From Chitinophaga cymbidii (GTDB taxonomy: Bacteria; Bacteroidota; Bacteroidia; Chitinophagales; Chitinophagaceae): a DNA stretch of 64,000 bases. The notes below the pieces were generated by a model, which saw nothing but the letters and a program-made list of their open reading frames with translations, did no database searches and was not told the DNA's origin. The DNA lies in the NCBI RefSeq assembly GCF_007992715.1, contig NZ_BKAU01000001.1, positions 1-64,000 of the forward strand. Direction: 5' to 3'. Every line of letters starts with the position of its first letter. The first letter of the stretch is position 1. Position numbers and translations under genes: made by a program. Of this stretch, positions 55,066 to 63,288 are shown piece by piece.

Positions 55066-55613
55066 CACGCTGCAGCTGGTGCCTGAAAGACCAGCTTTAC
55101 ATGGATTACCATGACCATGAATGGGGCACGCCGAGCCATGACGATACGCATCTCTTTGAAATGCTGAACCTCGAAGGCGCGCAGGCGGGGCTGAGCTGGT
55201 ATACCGTGCTCACCAAACGCGAAAATTACCGCAAGGCTTTTGACAGCTGGGACGCGAAGAAGATCGCGAAATATACCGAAGCCAAAGTGGAGAAGCTGAT
55301 GCAGAACCCCGGCATCATCCGCAACCGTTTAAAGATCAACGCTACCATCGGTAATGCGAAAGCATTTCTTGCCGTACAAAAGGAATTCGGCAGCTTTGAT
55401 ACATACATCTGGCAATTCGTTGGCGGCCAACCCATCGATCACAAATACAAAAGCCTTTCGCAGGTGCCGCCCCGCACGCCGGAATCAGACGCCATGAGCA
55501 AGGATTTGCTGAAGCGGGGGTTCAAGTTCGTGGGCTCTACGATCTGCTATGCGTACATGCAGGCTACGGGTATGGTGAACGATCATATTACCGCCTGCTG
55601 GAAGCACCAATAA
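55053..55613 (+). CDS. tag: DNA-3-methyladenine glycosylase I
   Basis: Base-excision repair enzyme removing 3-methyladenine. 186 residues with the Tag Zn site: Cys (RCSWC, near 7-10), His in the YHDHEWG start and the C-terminal ITACWKHQ. LSWYTVLTKRENYRKAFD is the HhH-like base-pocket segment. It overlaps the end of the DUF4954 gene, so it is the third gene of the operon. A double hairpin follows. Confidence 0.94.
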   Translation: MGTVTRCSWCLKDQLYMDYHDHEWGTPSHDDTHLFEMLNLEGAQAGLSWYTVLTKRENYRKAFDSWDAKKIAKYTEAKVEKLMQNPGIIRNRLKINATIGNAKAFLAVQKEFGSFDTYIWQFVGGQPIDHKYKSLSQVPPRTPESDAMSKDLLKRGFKFVGSTICYAYMQATGMVNDHITACWKHQ

Positions 55614-55617
55614 AAAA

Positions 55618-55638
55618 CTCCCGGCATTATACCGGGAG
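55618..55638 (+). terminator. First hairpin after tag
   Basis: ctcccgg (55618-55624) and ccgggag (55632-55638), loop CATTATA; no T tract directly after. Confidence 0.5.
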
Positions 55639-55653
55639 CTGTGAATAGACTAT

Positions 55654-55682
55654 GGAAGCGCCTTTGCGGGCGCTTCCTTTTT
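55654..55682. terminator. Terminator between tag and glycoside hydrolase gene
   Basis: ggaagcgcc (55654-55662) pairs with ggcgcttcc (55669-55677), followed by T6. Convergent genes share it. Confidence 0.8.
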
Positions 55683-56836
55683 TATGATTTCTTTCCTGTG
55701 ATCGATTTGATAAATTCTGTTTCTTCCTTGCTATACGGTTCTCCGTTCTTTCTGAACACGTCATGGAACCAGGGTTTAGGCTCTTCCTTGTAGGGTTTCT
55801 GCCAGCTGTCCCAGGGATAGTTGGTTTGTGATTTCCCTTCGGCAAAGCCCCAGTTGTAAGCGCCGATGTTATGTTTTTTGAAGATCGGGAGGATGGCGAA
55901 GAAAGTGCTGTTCCGCGGGCGCGCCATGTATTCGGTACAAACCAGCGGTTTGCCGAGCTGCTGCAATATGGCGATGCGCTTTTCCACTTCGGTGGTATCG
56001 TCGTACGTATGGAAGCTGATGATATCCGATTGTTCCAGCATCAGCTGGCTGATGGGACTGATCTTTTCGGGCGTCCAGTCGCCGATCCATACGCCGGAAG
56101 TCAGCGGCTGTTCAGGGTTTGCGGCCCTGGCCCACTCAAAGGTCTTTTTCAGTTTCGGCAGTACGTACTCCGCTTTGTTTTGCAGCTCCACCGTTCCGTA
56201 GGCGGATTTGTTGGGATTATCGGGCTCGTTCCATACGTCCCAGCATACCACTCTTTTATCCTTTCCGAAACGTTTAATCGTTTCCGTTACATAGCCTTCC
56301 AGCTTGTTGAAAGCCGCGGAATCTTCCAGTATTTTGAGGCCGGGGCTTTGCACCCATCCGGAGTTGTGCACACCGGGTTTGGGCTCGCGCTGTTTACCGG
56401 CTACCGGGAAGGGGTCCCACACGGAATCGAACAATACGAACATGATGCGGATGTTGTGTTTGGCCGCGATGCCGAGGAAGGTTTCCATCCGCTGGAAAAG
56501 CCCTTCAGGGTCCTGCGTGTACAGCAGGTCATGCAGGAATACGCGCATGGTATTCATGCCGATGGAAGCCGCGAGGCCCAGTTCCTTGTCGATCGCCGCG
56601 GTATCGAACGTTTCGGCCTGCCACATTTCCAGCTGGTTGATGGCCGAGCTGGTGATGTAATTGGCGCCTACCAGCCAGGGCTGGTCCTTATACCAGTTAT
56701 TCGCCTGCTCCGCGGTCCACACCGTTCTGGTGGCGGTGGAGTCCGCGTTACCGGCAGATGCTGCTTTTTTTTGCCCGGATTGACAGGCAAACAGGGTCAT
56801 GGCCCCGAGTAACAATGTCCATGTGTGTTTGATCAT
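55682..56836 (-). CDS. Cellulase-family glycoside hydrolase lipoprotein (GH5-like)
   Basis: A 384-residue lipoprotein (lipobox LFAC, Cys18) with a TIM-barrel glycosidase domain of clan GH-A. Acid/base Glu in DVWNEPD (E204) and nucleophile Glu in CTEYMARP (E302), 98 residues apart, plus MNTMRVFLHD and SFHTYDD. The specificity cannot be read; related proteins are called cellulase-family or endo-1,4-beta-xylanase-like. Outer-membrane location is likely. Confidence 0.88.
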   Translation of the reverse strand: MIKHTWTLLLGAMTLFACQSGQKKAASAGNADSTATRTVWTAEQANNWYKDQPWLVGANYITSSAINQLEMWQAETFDTAAIDKELGLAASIGMNTMRVFLHDLLYTQDPEGLFQRMETFLGIAAKHNIRIMFVLFDSVWDPFPVAGKQREPKPGVHNSGWVQSPGLKILEDSAAFNKLEGYVTETIKRFGKDKRVVCWDVWNEPDNPNKSAYGTVELQNKAEYVLPKLKKTFEWARAANPEQPLTSGVWIGDWTPEKISPISQLMLEQSDIISFHTYDDTTEVEKRIAILQQLGKPLVCTEYMARPRNSTFFAILPIFKKHNIGAYNWGFAEGKSQTNYPWDSWQKPYKEEPKPWFHDVFRKNGEPYSKEETEFIKSITGKKS

Positions 56837-56922
56837 AAAGGAAATATTTTACTGACGTGGAACTGGTAAAATATCATTTTTTACCGGAATATGCAACACA
56901 TTCCATGCGTGGGGACGATTGG

Positions 56923-59292
56923 TTATTCACTTCTGAGGCTCTTCACCGGGTTGAGCATAGCGGCTTTGACCGCCTGTGTACTTACCGTCAGCAAGGCGAT
57001 CACAACAGCGAGCGATCCCGCGAGGATAAATATCCACCAGCTGATATCGATCCGGTAATCATAGTGCCGCAGCCAGTTCTGCATCAGCCAGAAAGCCAGT
57101 GGTGAAGCAATGAGGCAGCCGGCCAGCACCAGCCATACAAATTCCTTTGATAACAGCATCCACACGTCCGCCAGGGAAGCGCCCAGCACTTTGCGGATAC
57201 CGATCTCCTTCGTTCTTCGTTCCGCCATGAACATTGCCAGGCCAAACAGCCCGAGGCAGGAAATAAAAATCGCCAGCACCGCGAAAATACCTGCCAGCTT
57301 GCCCACCTGGTTTTCCATGGCGAACTTCTTGCCGTATTCTTCATCCACGAAATTGTAGGCAAAAGGCAGGGAAGGATTGTAGCGTTCAACAACGGGCTGA
57401 ATGGCGGCCAGCGCCTGACGCACGTCCCTGCCGGGTTTCAGGCGGAGCAGGATATCGGAAACGTTATCCGGGTTGAAAATGATAACGGTAGGAACAACGG
57501 ATTTGAACGGATCTCTCATGATCACGTTTTCGTTGACGCCGATGATGGTGAGCGGCTGGTCGTTCAGCCGGATTATTTTGCCGAGCGGCTCTTTGAAGCC
57601 GATCACCTTCATGGCGGCTTCATTGATGATCACGGCGGACGAATCGGTGCGAAACTCTTTCGAGAAGGCACGGCCCTGCTTCAATCGCAGGCCAACTGTT
57701 TTTTCATAGTCCCATTCCGTCATCACCACGTCCATGGCTATATTCGCCGAAGGGTCGTACCCTTCCCAGGAAAAGCCGCCCCAGTTGTTGTTCACACCGG
57801 TCATCGGGCTGGAAGATTTGGATACCGCCTCCAGGAAGCCGGTATTCAGCAAGTCCTGCTTCAGCATGGCGTATTGTTTGATAAGGTCTGTGCTGGCGCT
57901 GATGGTGATCAGGTTATCCGGATCATATCCCACCGAACGTTCCTTCGCATGCCTGATCTGTTGAAAAACAATGACGGTACTGATGATCAGCCCCACAGAC
58001 ACTGCAAACTGGGAAACCACAAGCACTTTACGGAAAGCGGCGGCGCCTGTTCCCTGCCGCAATGTGCCTTTCAACACTTTTACCGGCAGGAAAGAAGACA
58101 GGTACAAGGCGGGATAGCTGCCTGCTATCAGTCCTGTAAGAATGCACACTCCCAGCACCGACGCCAGCAGCGAGAGATCGGAAAAATTGATCCTGATCGC
58201 TTCAAACCCCACATCTTTCAGGAAAGGCAGCACCACCCACATCAACACCAAAGCCAGCAGAAATGCAATGAATGCCGTGAGCATGGATTCGGTCAGGAAC
58301 TGCACGATCAGCTGCGAGCGCTGCGAGCCGATCGCCTTGCGGACGCCCACTTCCCGCGCTCTTTTCCCAGAGCGGGCGGTGGACAGATTCATGAAATTGA
58401 TACAGGCGATCAGCAGCACAAGGATGCCTACAATGCCAAGCAGCCGCACGTATTCGATCTTGCCGCCGACGCTTGCCCAGTTCCTGTAATCATTGTACAA
58501 ATGCCAGCGCAGCAAGGGCTGCAGGAAAAGCCGCTGCCCTTTATTGTTTTCGTCCTTCTGCTCTATCAACCGCTCGATCTTCTTTGAAAAAGCTTCCATG
58601 GAAGCGCCTTCTTTCAGCTCCACCAGATTCATCAGGAAATTATTGCTCCACTGCGTTTTCGCATTTTTTACGAAATCAATGTTCAGCACCTTGAACTCGA
58701 ACGGCGCGAGAAATTCGTACCCGAAAGAGAAATTGGAAGGCGCATCTGCGATAACGCCGGTTACCTGTACATTGTACTGGTTGTCTATACGGACGATCTT
58801 GCCGAGGGGGTTTTGCCCCCTGAACATGGTTGCTGCAAGGGATTGCGATAATATGATGGAGTTAGGATCGTTCAAGGCGGTTTCAATATTGCCCTGCAGC
58901 AGCGGCAGCGAGGACATTTTCAGGAAATCCGGATCTACGTATCTGCCTCTTTTGCTGTATTTGCTATCTCCGTGCATAAGGCTGTGACCGTTTCCCCAAT
59001 CCATTCTCGTGGCTCTTTCCACTTCCGGATAATTGTTCTTCAGCTCGTCGTGCAAAGGCAGGGGCGTTGCCACCTGTGTGGCTTTCTCGTTGTTGAATTG
59101 GGTGTTCTTCCGCATGATGCCGATGCGTTCCGCGTGCTCGTTAAATTTGTTGAAGCTGGTTTCATGCTTCACCCACAGGCCGATGAGCAGCGCGAAGGCC
59201 ATACCGGTGGACAGGCCGAAGATATTAATGAATGACAGGGTCTTGTTTTGCCGGATGGTGCGCCAGGCTATCAGAAAATAGTTTTTTAACAT
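56923..59292 (-). CDS. MacB/FtsX-type ABC permease (orphan)
   Basis: A 789-residue permease made of two FtsX-MacB_PCD halves: helix at 20-42, periplasmic domain, three helices (about 280-390: VRLLGIVGILVLLIACINFMNLSTARS, then ARKAIGSQR), and a repeat from about 425 (KVLVVSQFAVSVGLIISTVIVFQQI) with three helices at the end. The signature RAREVGVRKAIGSQR recurs as RTKEIGIRKVLGAS. No ATPase gene adjoins it, as is usual for the large Bacteroidota family probably serving under other loci. Substrate unknown. Confidence 0.9.
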   Translation of the reverse strand: MLKNYFLIAWRTIRQNKTLSFINIFGLSTGMAFALLIGLWVKHETSFNKFNEHAERIGIMRKNTQFNNEKATQVATPLPLHDELKNNYPEVERATRMDWGNGHSLMHGDSKYSKRGRYVDPDFLKMSSLPLLQGNIETALNDPNSIILSQSLAATMFRGQNPLGKIVRIDNQYNVQVTGVIADAPSNFSFGYEFLAPFEFKVLNIDFVKNAKTQWSNNFLMNLVELKEGASMEAFSKKIERLIEQKDENNKGQRLFLQPLLRWHLYNDYRNWASVGGKIEYVRLLGIVGILVLLIACINFMNLSTARSGKRAREVGVRKAIGSQRSQLIVQFLTESMLTAFIAFLLALVLMWVVLPFLKDVGFEAIRINFSDLSLLASVLGVCILTGLIAGSYPALYLSSFLPVKVLKGTLRQGTGAAAFRKVLVVSQFAVSVGLIISTVIVFQQIRHAKERSVGYDPDNLITISASTDLIKQYAMLKQDLLNTGFLEAVSKSSSPMTGVNNNWGGFSWEGYDPSANIAMDVVMTEWDYEKTVGLRLKQGRAFSKEFRTDSSAVIINEAAMKVIGFKEPLGKIIRLNDQPLTIIGVNENVIMRDPFKSVVPTVIIFNPDNVSDILLRLKPGRDVRQALAAIQPVVERYNPSLPFAYNFVDEEYGKKFAMENQVGKLAGIFAVLAIFISCLGLFGLAMFMAERRTKEIGIRKVLGASLADVWMLLSKEFVWLVLAGCLIASPLAFWLMQNWLRHYDYRIDISWWIFILAGSLAVVIALLTVSTQAVKAAMLNPVKSLRSE

Positions 59293-59424
59293 GTTCCGGA
59301 TTTTGGTGGGCAGGTGAACAGGCTAAAAAAGGGGCCAGATTGTGACAGGACTGTAAACCATGTTTTTATACCTGAAGGATTTATTCAGATGTCCGGTTTT
59401 GGTACATGGCGTGTTCGGTTCTGG

Positions 59425-59829
59425 TCAGCTCGCCGCCAGATCAAAATAAGGGATGCTGTTCACGTACGCCTTCGTCACCACTTCCACGCGCACTTTTGCG
59501 AGCCCCCAGTGGATGAAGCCCAGCTTCTTCGCCGCCGCCTGCGTCAGGTCTACGATACGGCGGTTGGCGTGATGCAAACGGTCGGTGACCTTCACCACTA
59601 CCCAACGGTTGTTACGGATATTGGTTACTTTGATATAGGTGCCGAGCGGCAGGGTATTATGCGCGGCCGTCATGGCGGTGTTGTCGAATATCTCACCACT
59701 GGCTGTTTTGCGGCCGTGGAACTTTTGTGCATAGTAGCTGGCGATGCCGGTTTTGGGCACCACTTTCTGTGCTACCGCCGGAGCGAGGCCCGCTGCTATT
59801 AACATCAGTGTTACTATTATTTTCTTCAT
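59425..59829 (-). CDS. RlpA-like protein
   Basis: A 134-residue secreted double-psi beta-barrel protein: signal peptide IIVTLMLIAAGLAPAVAQ, then GIASYYAQKFHGRKTASGE, FDNTAMTAAHNTLPLGTYIKV and VKVTDRL, the RlpA family pattern with the catalytic-like His and Asp. No SPOR domain. It may cut or bind denuded peptidoglycan. ATG 59829 begins the signal peptide; an in-frame ATG 59859 adds ten residues. Confidence 0.9.
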   Translation of the reverse strand: MKKIIVTLMLIAAGLAPAVAQKVVPKTGIASYYAQKFHGRKTASGEIFDNTAMTAAHNTLPLGTYIKVTNIRNNRWVVVKVTDRLHHANRRIVDLTQAAAKKLGFIHWGLAKVRVEVVTKAYVNSIPYFDLAAS

Positions 59830-59983
59830 GACGCCGGAGATTGACAAATACCATTCCATAAAACGTTAAAACAGCCGCTAAAGTTGTTAAATGGACTCCA
59901 AATGACGAAAGCCGGAAAAAATCCGTCAAAATAACATCAGTTGGCTCCTCTTTAGTCCATTATTTTACCCGTTTTCTCAAATG

Positions 59984-60030
59984 TCTTTCCTATAGCTCTC
60001 CTATACTTCTCCTTTACCTCTCCTTTACCT
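59984..60030. repeat. Short C/T tandem repeats
   Basis: tctttcctatag, ctctcctatactt and two ctcctttacct units in a row: about four 11-13-bp copies in an otherwise AT-rich gap (59860-60094) before the RlpA gene and after the cytochrome peroxidase gene. No gene seen in the gap. Confidence 0.5.
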
Positions 60031-60094
60031 GAGCAAAATCATCAATATAATATCAGTAATAACATATACAAATTAAATCATGCTATTATATTGC

Positions 60095-61138
60095 CTAATC
60101 TTCGATGAGTATCTCGCTAAGGGACTTATTGTTGATAAAACCGGGATCGGTGAGCGTGCTGAGGAAAAAATACAGATGCCGCTTTTCATCTTCCGTGAGG
60201 GGAATGCCGTTCTGCACCAGGGGGTCGATGGTGGGGGTTTGTTCGATCCCTTCGGAATAATGGTCAAACACGTTGAAGATATCGTAAAAACGCCCGTCGT
60301 GCATATATGGCGGGCTCTTCATGATATTCCGCAGGGAGGGTACCTTGAATTTCAGGTAATCGCCGGTGTTGTTGGTGATGCGCATGCGGCCGGCATCGTT
60401 CAGCGCGGCGTTGTAAGGGAGGCCGTTATTGCGGAAGCTGCCATCGGTGAACAGCGGTTCCTTGTGGCAGGACGCGCATTTCTGCTGGAATACCTGGTAA
60501 CCCTGCTCTTCTTCGTATGTAAAGGCTACGCCCGGCGCCTGCCGTTTTACGCTGTCGTATTTCGAGTGAAAGGAGTTCATGGTAACCATGAACTGTGTGA
60601 GCGCGCGGAATAACCGCTGGCTGTTGATCTCGCCTTCCCCGAACGCTGCTTTGAACATGCTGCGGTATTTCGCATCCGCATTGAGGCGGCTGATGAGCAC
60701 AGCAAGGTCTTCGCCCATTTCATCAGGATCTGTAATGGGTGTGAGCGGTTGAATTTCGAGATGATTTACGCCGCCATCCCACATAAAATCCTTTTGCCAG
60801 ATGAGGTTGAACAATCCGGGAACGGAACGGATGCCGGTGCGGTTGTCGATACCATGACTTAAAGGATGATCGAAATGTGCGAACGCGGCGAACTGCTGAT
60901 GGCAGAACCCGCAGGAGATGGTGCTGTCGCGGGACAAACGGGGATCGTAGAACAGTCTTCTGCCGAGCGCAATGCCTTCCACCGTGAGCGGATTTTGCGA
61001 GATATCATACACCGGTTCGGGGAAGTCCGGCGGCAGCTCCAGCTGATAAGGCTGCGGTCCCGGTGAAACACCCGGGTTCCTCCGGCAGCTCCAGATCAGC
61101 AGGAAGGCACACGCAATATAGATAGCTTGTCTGATCAC
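60095..61138 (-). CDS. Di-heme MbnH/cytochrome-c peroxidase-like protein
   Basis: A 347-residue lipoprotein (Cys18, LLIWSC) with two c-type heme sites, CGFCH (76-80) and CASCH (221-225), of the bacterial di-heme peroxidase/MauG group. It overlaps the MbnP-like gene by 4 bp, the pairing of MbnH and MbnP. In Methylosinus MbnH oxidises a Trp of MbnP to kynurenine, so this protein may modify its neighbour and not act as a plain H2O2 scavenger. Located in the periplasm. Confidence 0.88.
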   Translation of the reverse strand: MIRQAIYIACAFLLIWSCRRNPGVSPGPQPYQLELPPDFPEPVYDISQNPLTVEGIALGRRLFYDPRLSRDSTISCGFCHQQFAAFAHFDHPLSHGIDNRTGIRSVPGLFNLIWQKDFMWDGGVNHLEIQPLTPITDPDEMGEDLAVLISRLNADAKYRSMFKAAFGEGEINSQRLFRALTQFMVTMNSFHSKYDSVKRQAPGVAFTYEEEQGYQVFQQKCASCHKEPLFTDGSFRNNGLPYNAALNDAGRMRITNNTGDYLKFKVPSLRNIMKSPPYMHDGRFYDIFNVFDHYSEGIEQTPTIDPLVQNGIPLTEDEKRHLYFFLSTLTDPGFINNKSLSEILIED

Positions 61139-61875
61139 AAGTCGGTCACACTGGTTATGCGGAACATGTTACGGTAATTGGCGGCGATTTTCGCGGCATC
61201 TTCACCGGGTACGTGAATGGTGGAGGTGGTGGCGAATTTGATGGGGAAAGGTTGATTGAACCATGCGAGGGCATCTGCATCTATCATCAGCTGCGGCAGG
61301 CGGCCGGATTCAACGGTCAGGCTGATAGGCGCGGTAAGCAGCACTTCCTGTATGGCGCTGTTCTCTTTCCGGAATCCTCCGATATGAAAGGTCAGCCTGT
61401 TTTCCGGAGCGGTGGACGCGGGGGAATACCCTTCCAGCTTTGCCATGATGTACCCGCTGTTCCAGCTCCAGAACATGCCGTGCACTACGTCCAGCGCGCC
61501 TGTCTGCGCACCGCTCACGTTCCGGGTGCTGTCTACCCCCACGAGAAATTTCACGGCCCTATACTCCCCTTTGGGCGCGGCAAGTTTAATGACGCGGGAA
61601 GCTTCATTGGCCTGATCTACCAGGAAATACGCAGCGGGCAGTTTCACTTCGCTGTTATCCATTTTAACGAGGGAAAAATTGCTGAGGTAATATTTGAACG
61701 CGCTGATGGTAAAGTTCTCTCCTTCCGCATTCTGGTAGGTCGCCGTATTCAGCGTTAGCGGCTGGTTTCCTGCCACGTTCCGGAATTCAAGTTCCATGGT
61801 GCCCTGCTCCACCGTATCTTTTCTACAGGCAGCAAATAAAAACAGGCAGGCGGTCAGGAAATAGAGCGGTTTCAT
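61135..61875 (-). CDS. MbnP-like copper-binding protein
   Basis: A 246-residue lipoprotein (Cys17, LFAAC) with the MbnP pattern: MELEFRNVAGNQPLTL, FTISAFKYYLSNFSLV, then VHGMFWSWNSGYIMAKLEGY (W136 and W138) and the ATTSTIHVPGED region with His. MbnP proteins bind copper, in part through a kynurenine made from Trp by MbnH. Both Trp residues sit in the most conserved stretch and are the natural targets; which one is modified cannot be told here. Precedes the di-heme gene with a 4-bp overlap. Confidence 0.87.
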   Translation of the reverse strand: MKPLYFLTACLFLFAACRKDTVEQGTMELEFRNVAGNQPLTLNTATYQNAEGENFTISAFKYYLSNFSLVKMDNSEVKLPAAYFLVDQANEASRVIKLAAPKGEYRAVKFLVGVDSTRNVSGAQTGALDVVHGMFWSWNSGYIMAKLEGYSPASTAPENRLTFHIGGFRKENSAIQEVLLTAPISLTVESGRLPQLMIDADALAWFNQPFPIKFATTSTIHVPGEDAAKIAANYRNMFRITSVTDL

Positions 61876-61910
61876 ATCAGTGGTTTCTTATATGAAAGTT
61901 ACAACAAAAA

Positions 61911-61940
61911 ACGCTGTAAAACCTTGCGGCGTTACAGCGT
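61911..61940 (-). terminator. Terminator after the sugar transporter gene
   Basis: acgctgtaa (61911-61919) pairs with ttacagcgt (61932-61940); the minus strand continues with T6. It separates the MFS gene from the mbnP-like gene. Confidence 0.75.
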
Positions 61941-61961
61941 CTGCTTTTAGAAAATATCGTT

Positions 61962-63257
61962 TTACTGCGCTTTCGCCAGCTTGTATCCCTTCGTGCCGAA
62001 CCAGAGCACTACGGCGAAACATACCAGCGGCACGAGGTAAGCCATCTGGATGTTGGAGGCGTCGGAGATCAGCCCCATCAGCGGAGGGCATACGGCGCCC
62101 CCCACGATCGCCATGACCAGCATGGAAGAGCCCAGCTTGGTATGACCGCCGCCAAGCCCTTGCAGCCCTAAAGAAAAGATCGTCGGGAACATGATGGACA
62201 TGAAGAAAGGCACCGCCAGCACGGCCCAGATCGCGACTTCTCCTTTCACCGTCATCGCAATGAGGATCAGTATCACGTTCAGCAGGGCGTACAGCGATAA
62301 CAATGTAGCCGGCTTCATGAAGCGCATAAGGAAAGTGCCCACAAACCGCCCGATCATGAAACCAAGACCGGCTACTGCGCCCAGCAGATAAGCCGCTTCC
62401 TTTTCCGGCATGCCGCCGGCATATTTCGCGAAGCGGATGAAAAAGGCATTCACGCCCACCTGCGCCCCTACATAAAAGAATTGTGTAACAATGGCGGCGA
62501 TCAGATGCCGGTGCCTGAAAATGCTGCCTTCATGCGCCGCGGGCTGGCCGGCGTTATCTTCTTCCTTCACGTCCGGCATCTTTGTAAAAATAAACAGCAC
62601 GGCTACCAGCAACACCACGATCCCGATCACCATGTAAGGCATCTTCACTGCCGCAGCCTCTGAAGCCAGGTATTGCTGCAATTCCGCCGCGGGCATGGCG
62701 TTCAGCTGCTGCTCCGTATACTCTTTGCCGGAGAGGATGAACTTTGCGCCGATCACCGGTCCCACAAAAGCGCCCACACCGTTGAAACATTGCGCCAGGT
62801 TCAGCCGGAAAGTGGCCGTATCCGGGTTGCCGAGGATGGTCACGTACGGATTGGCGGCGGTTTCGAGGAAAGTAAGCCCGGATGCAATGATGAACAAAGC
62901 CACCAGGAAAAACATGTATTGCCCGGAATTAGCGGCGGGTATGAACAGGAACGCACCTGCCGCGTATAACAGCAAACCCAGTATGATGCCGGATTTAAAG
63001 CCAAAGCGTTTCATAATGTATCCCGCAGGCAATGCCAGCAGGAAATAAGCCAGGAACACCGCCGAATCGATGAACGACGATTGCGTGTCCGTCAACCGGC
63101 AGGCTTTTTTGAGATGCGGTATCAGGATCGGGCTGAGATTGTGCACCAACGCCCATAAAAAGAACAAGCTCGTAACGAGGATGAACGGAAATAAATACTT
63201 CCCGGCTTTACTTCCGGCGGAAGTATACGTGGTAGTGGTAGCTGCGCCGCCTGCCAT
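61962..63257 (-). CDS. FucP-type sugar MFS transporter
   Basis: A 431-residue major facilitator with 12 predicted helices, similar to L-fucose/proton symporters: FILVTSLFFLWALVHNLSPILIPHLKKA at the first helix, IDSAVFLAYFLLALPAGYIMKRFG, ETAANPYVTILG and FRLNLAQCFNGVGAFVGPV. ATG 63257 (MAGGAATTTT) chosen over 63332, whose extra 25 residues read as non-coding. The SDR gene ends 31 bp before it, suggesting co-transcription for use of a sugar or sugar acid. Confidence 0.9.
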   Translation of the reverse strand: MAGGAATTTTYTSAGSKAGKYLFPFILVTSLFFLWALVHNLSPILIPHLKKACRLTDTQSSFIDSAVFLAYFLLALPAGYIMKRFGFKSGIILGLLLYAAGAFLFIPAANSGQYMFFLVALFIIASGLTFLETAANPYVTILGNPDTATFRLNLAQCFNGVGAFVGPVIGAKFILSGKEYTEQQLNAMPAAELQQYLASEAAAVKMPYMVIGIVVLLVAVLFIFTKMPDVKEEDNAGQPAAHEGSIFRHRHLIAAIVTQFFYVGAQVGVNAFFIRFAKYAGGMPEKEAAYLLGAVAGLGFMIGRFVGTFLMRFMKPATLLSLYALLNVILILIAMTVKGEVAIWAVLAVPFFMSIMFPTIFSLGLQGLGGGHTKLGSSMLVMAIVGGAVCPPLMGLISDASNIQMAYLVPLVCFAVVLWFGTKGYKLAKAQ

Positions 63258-63288
63258 GTGGAATTGCTTTATGTGAGTGATGAATGTA

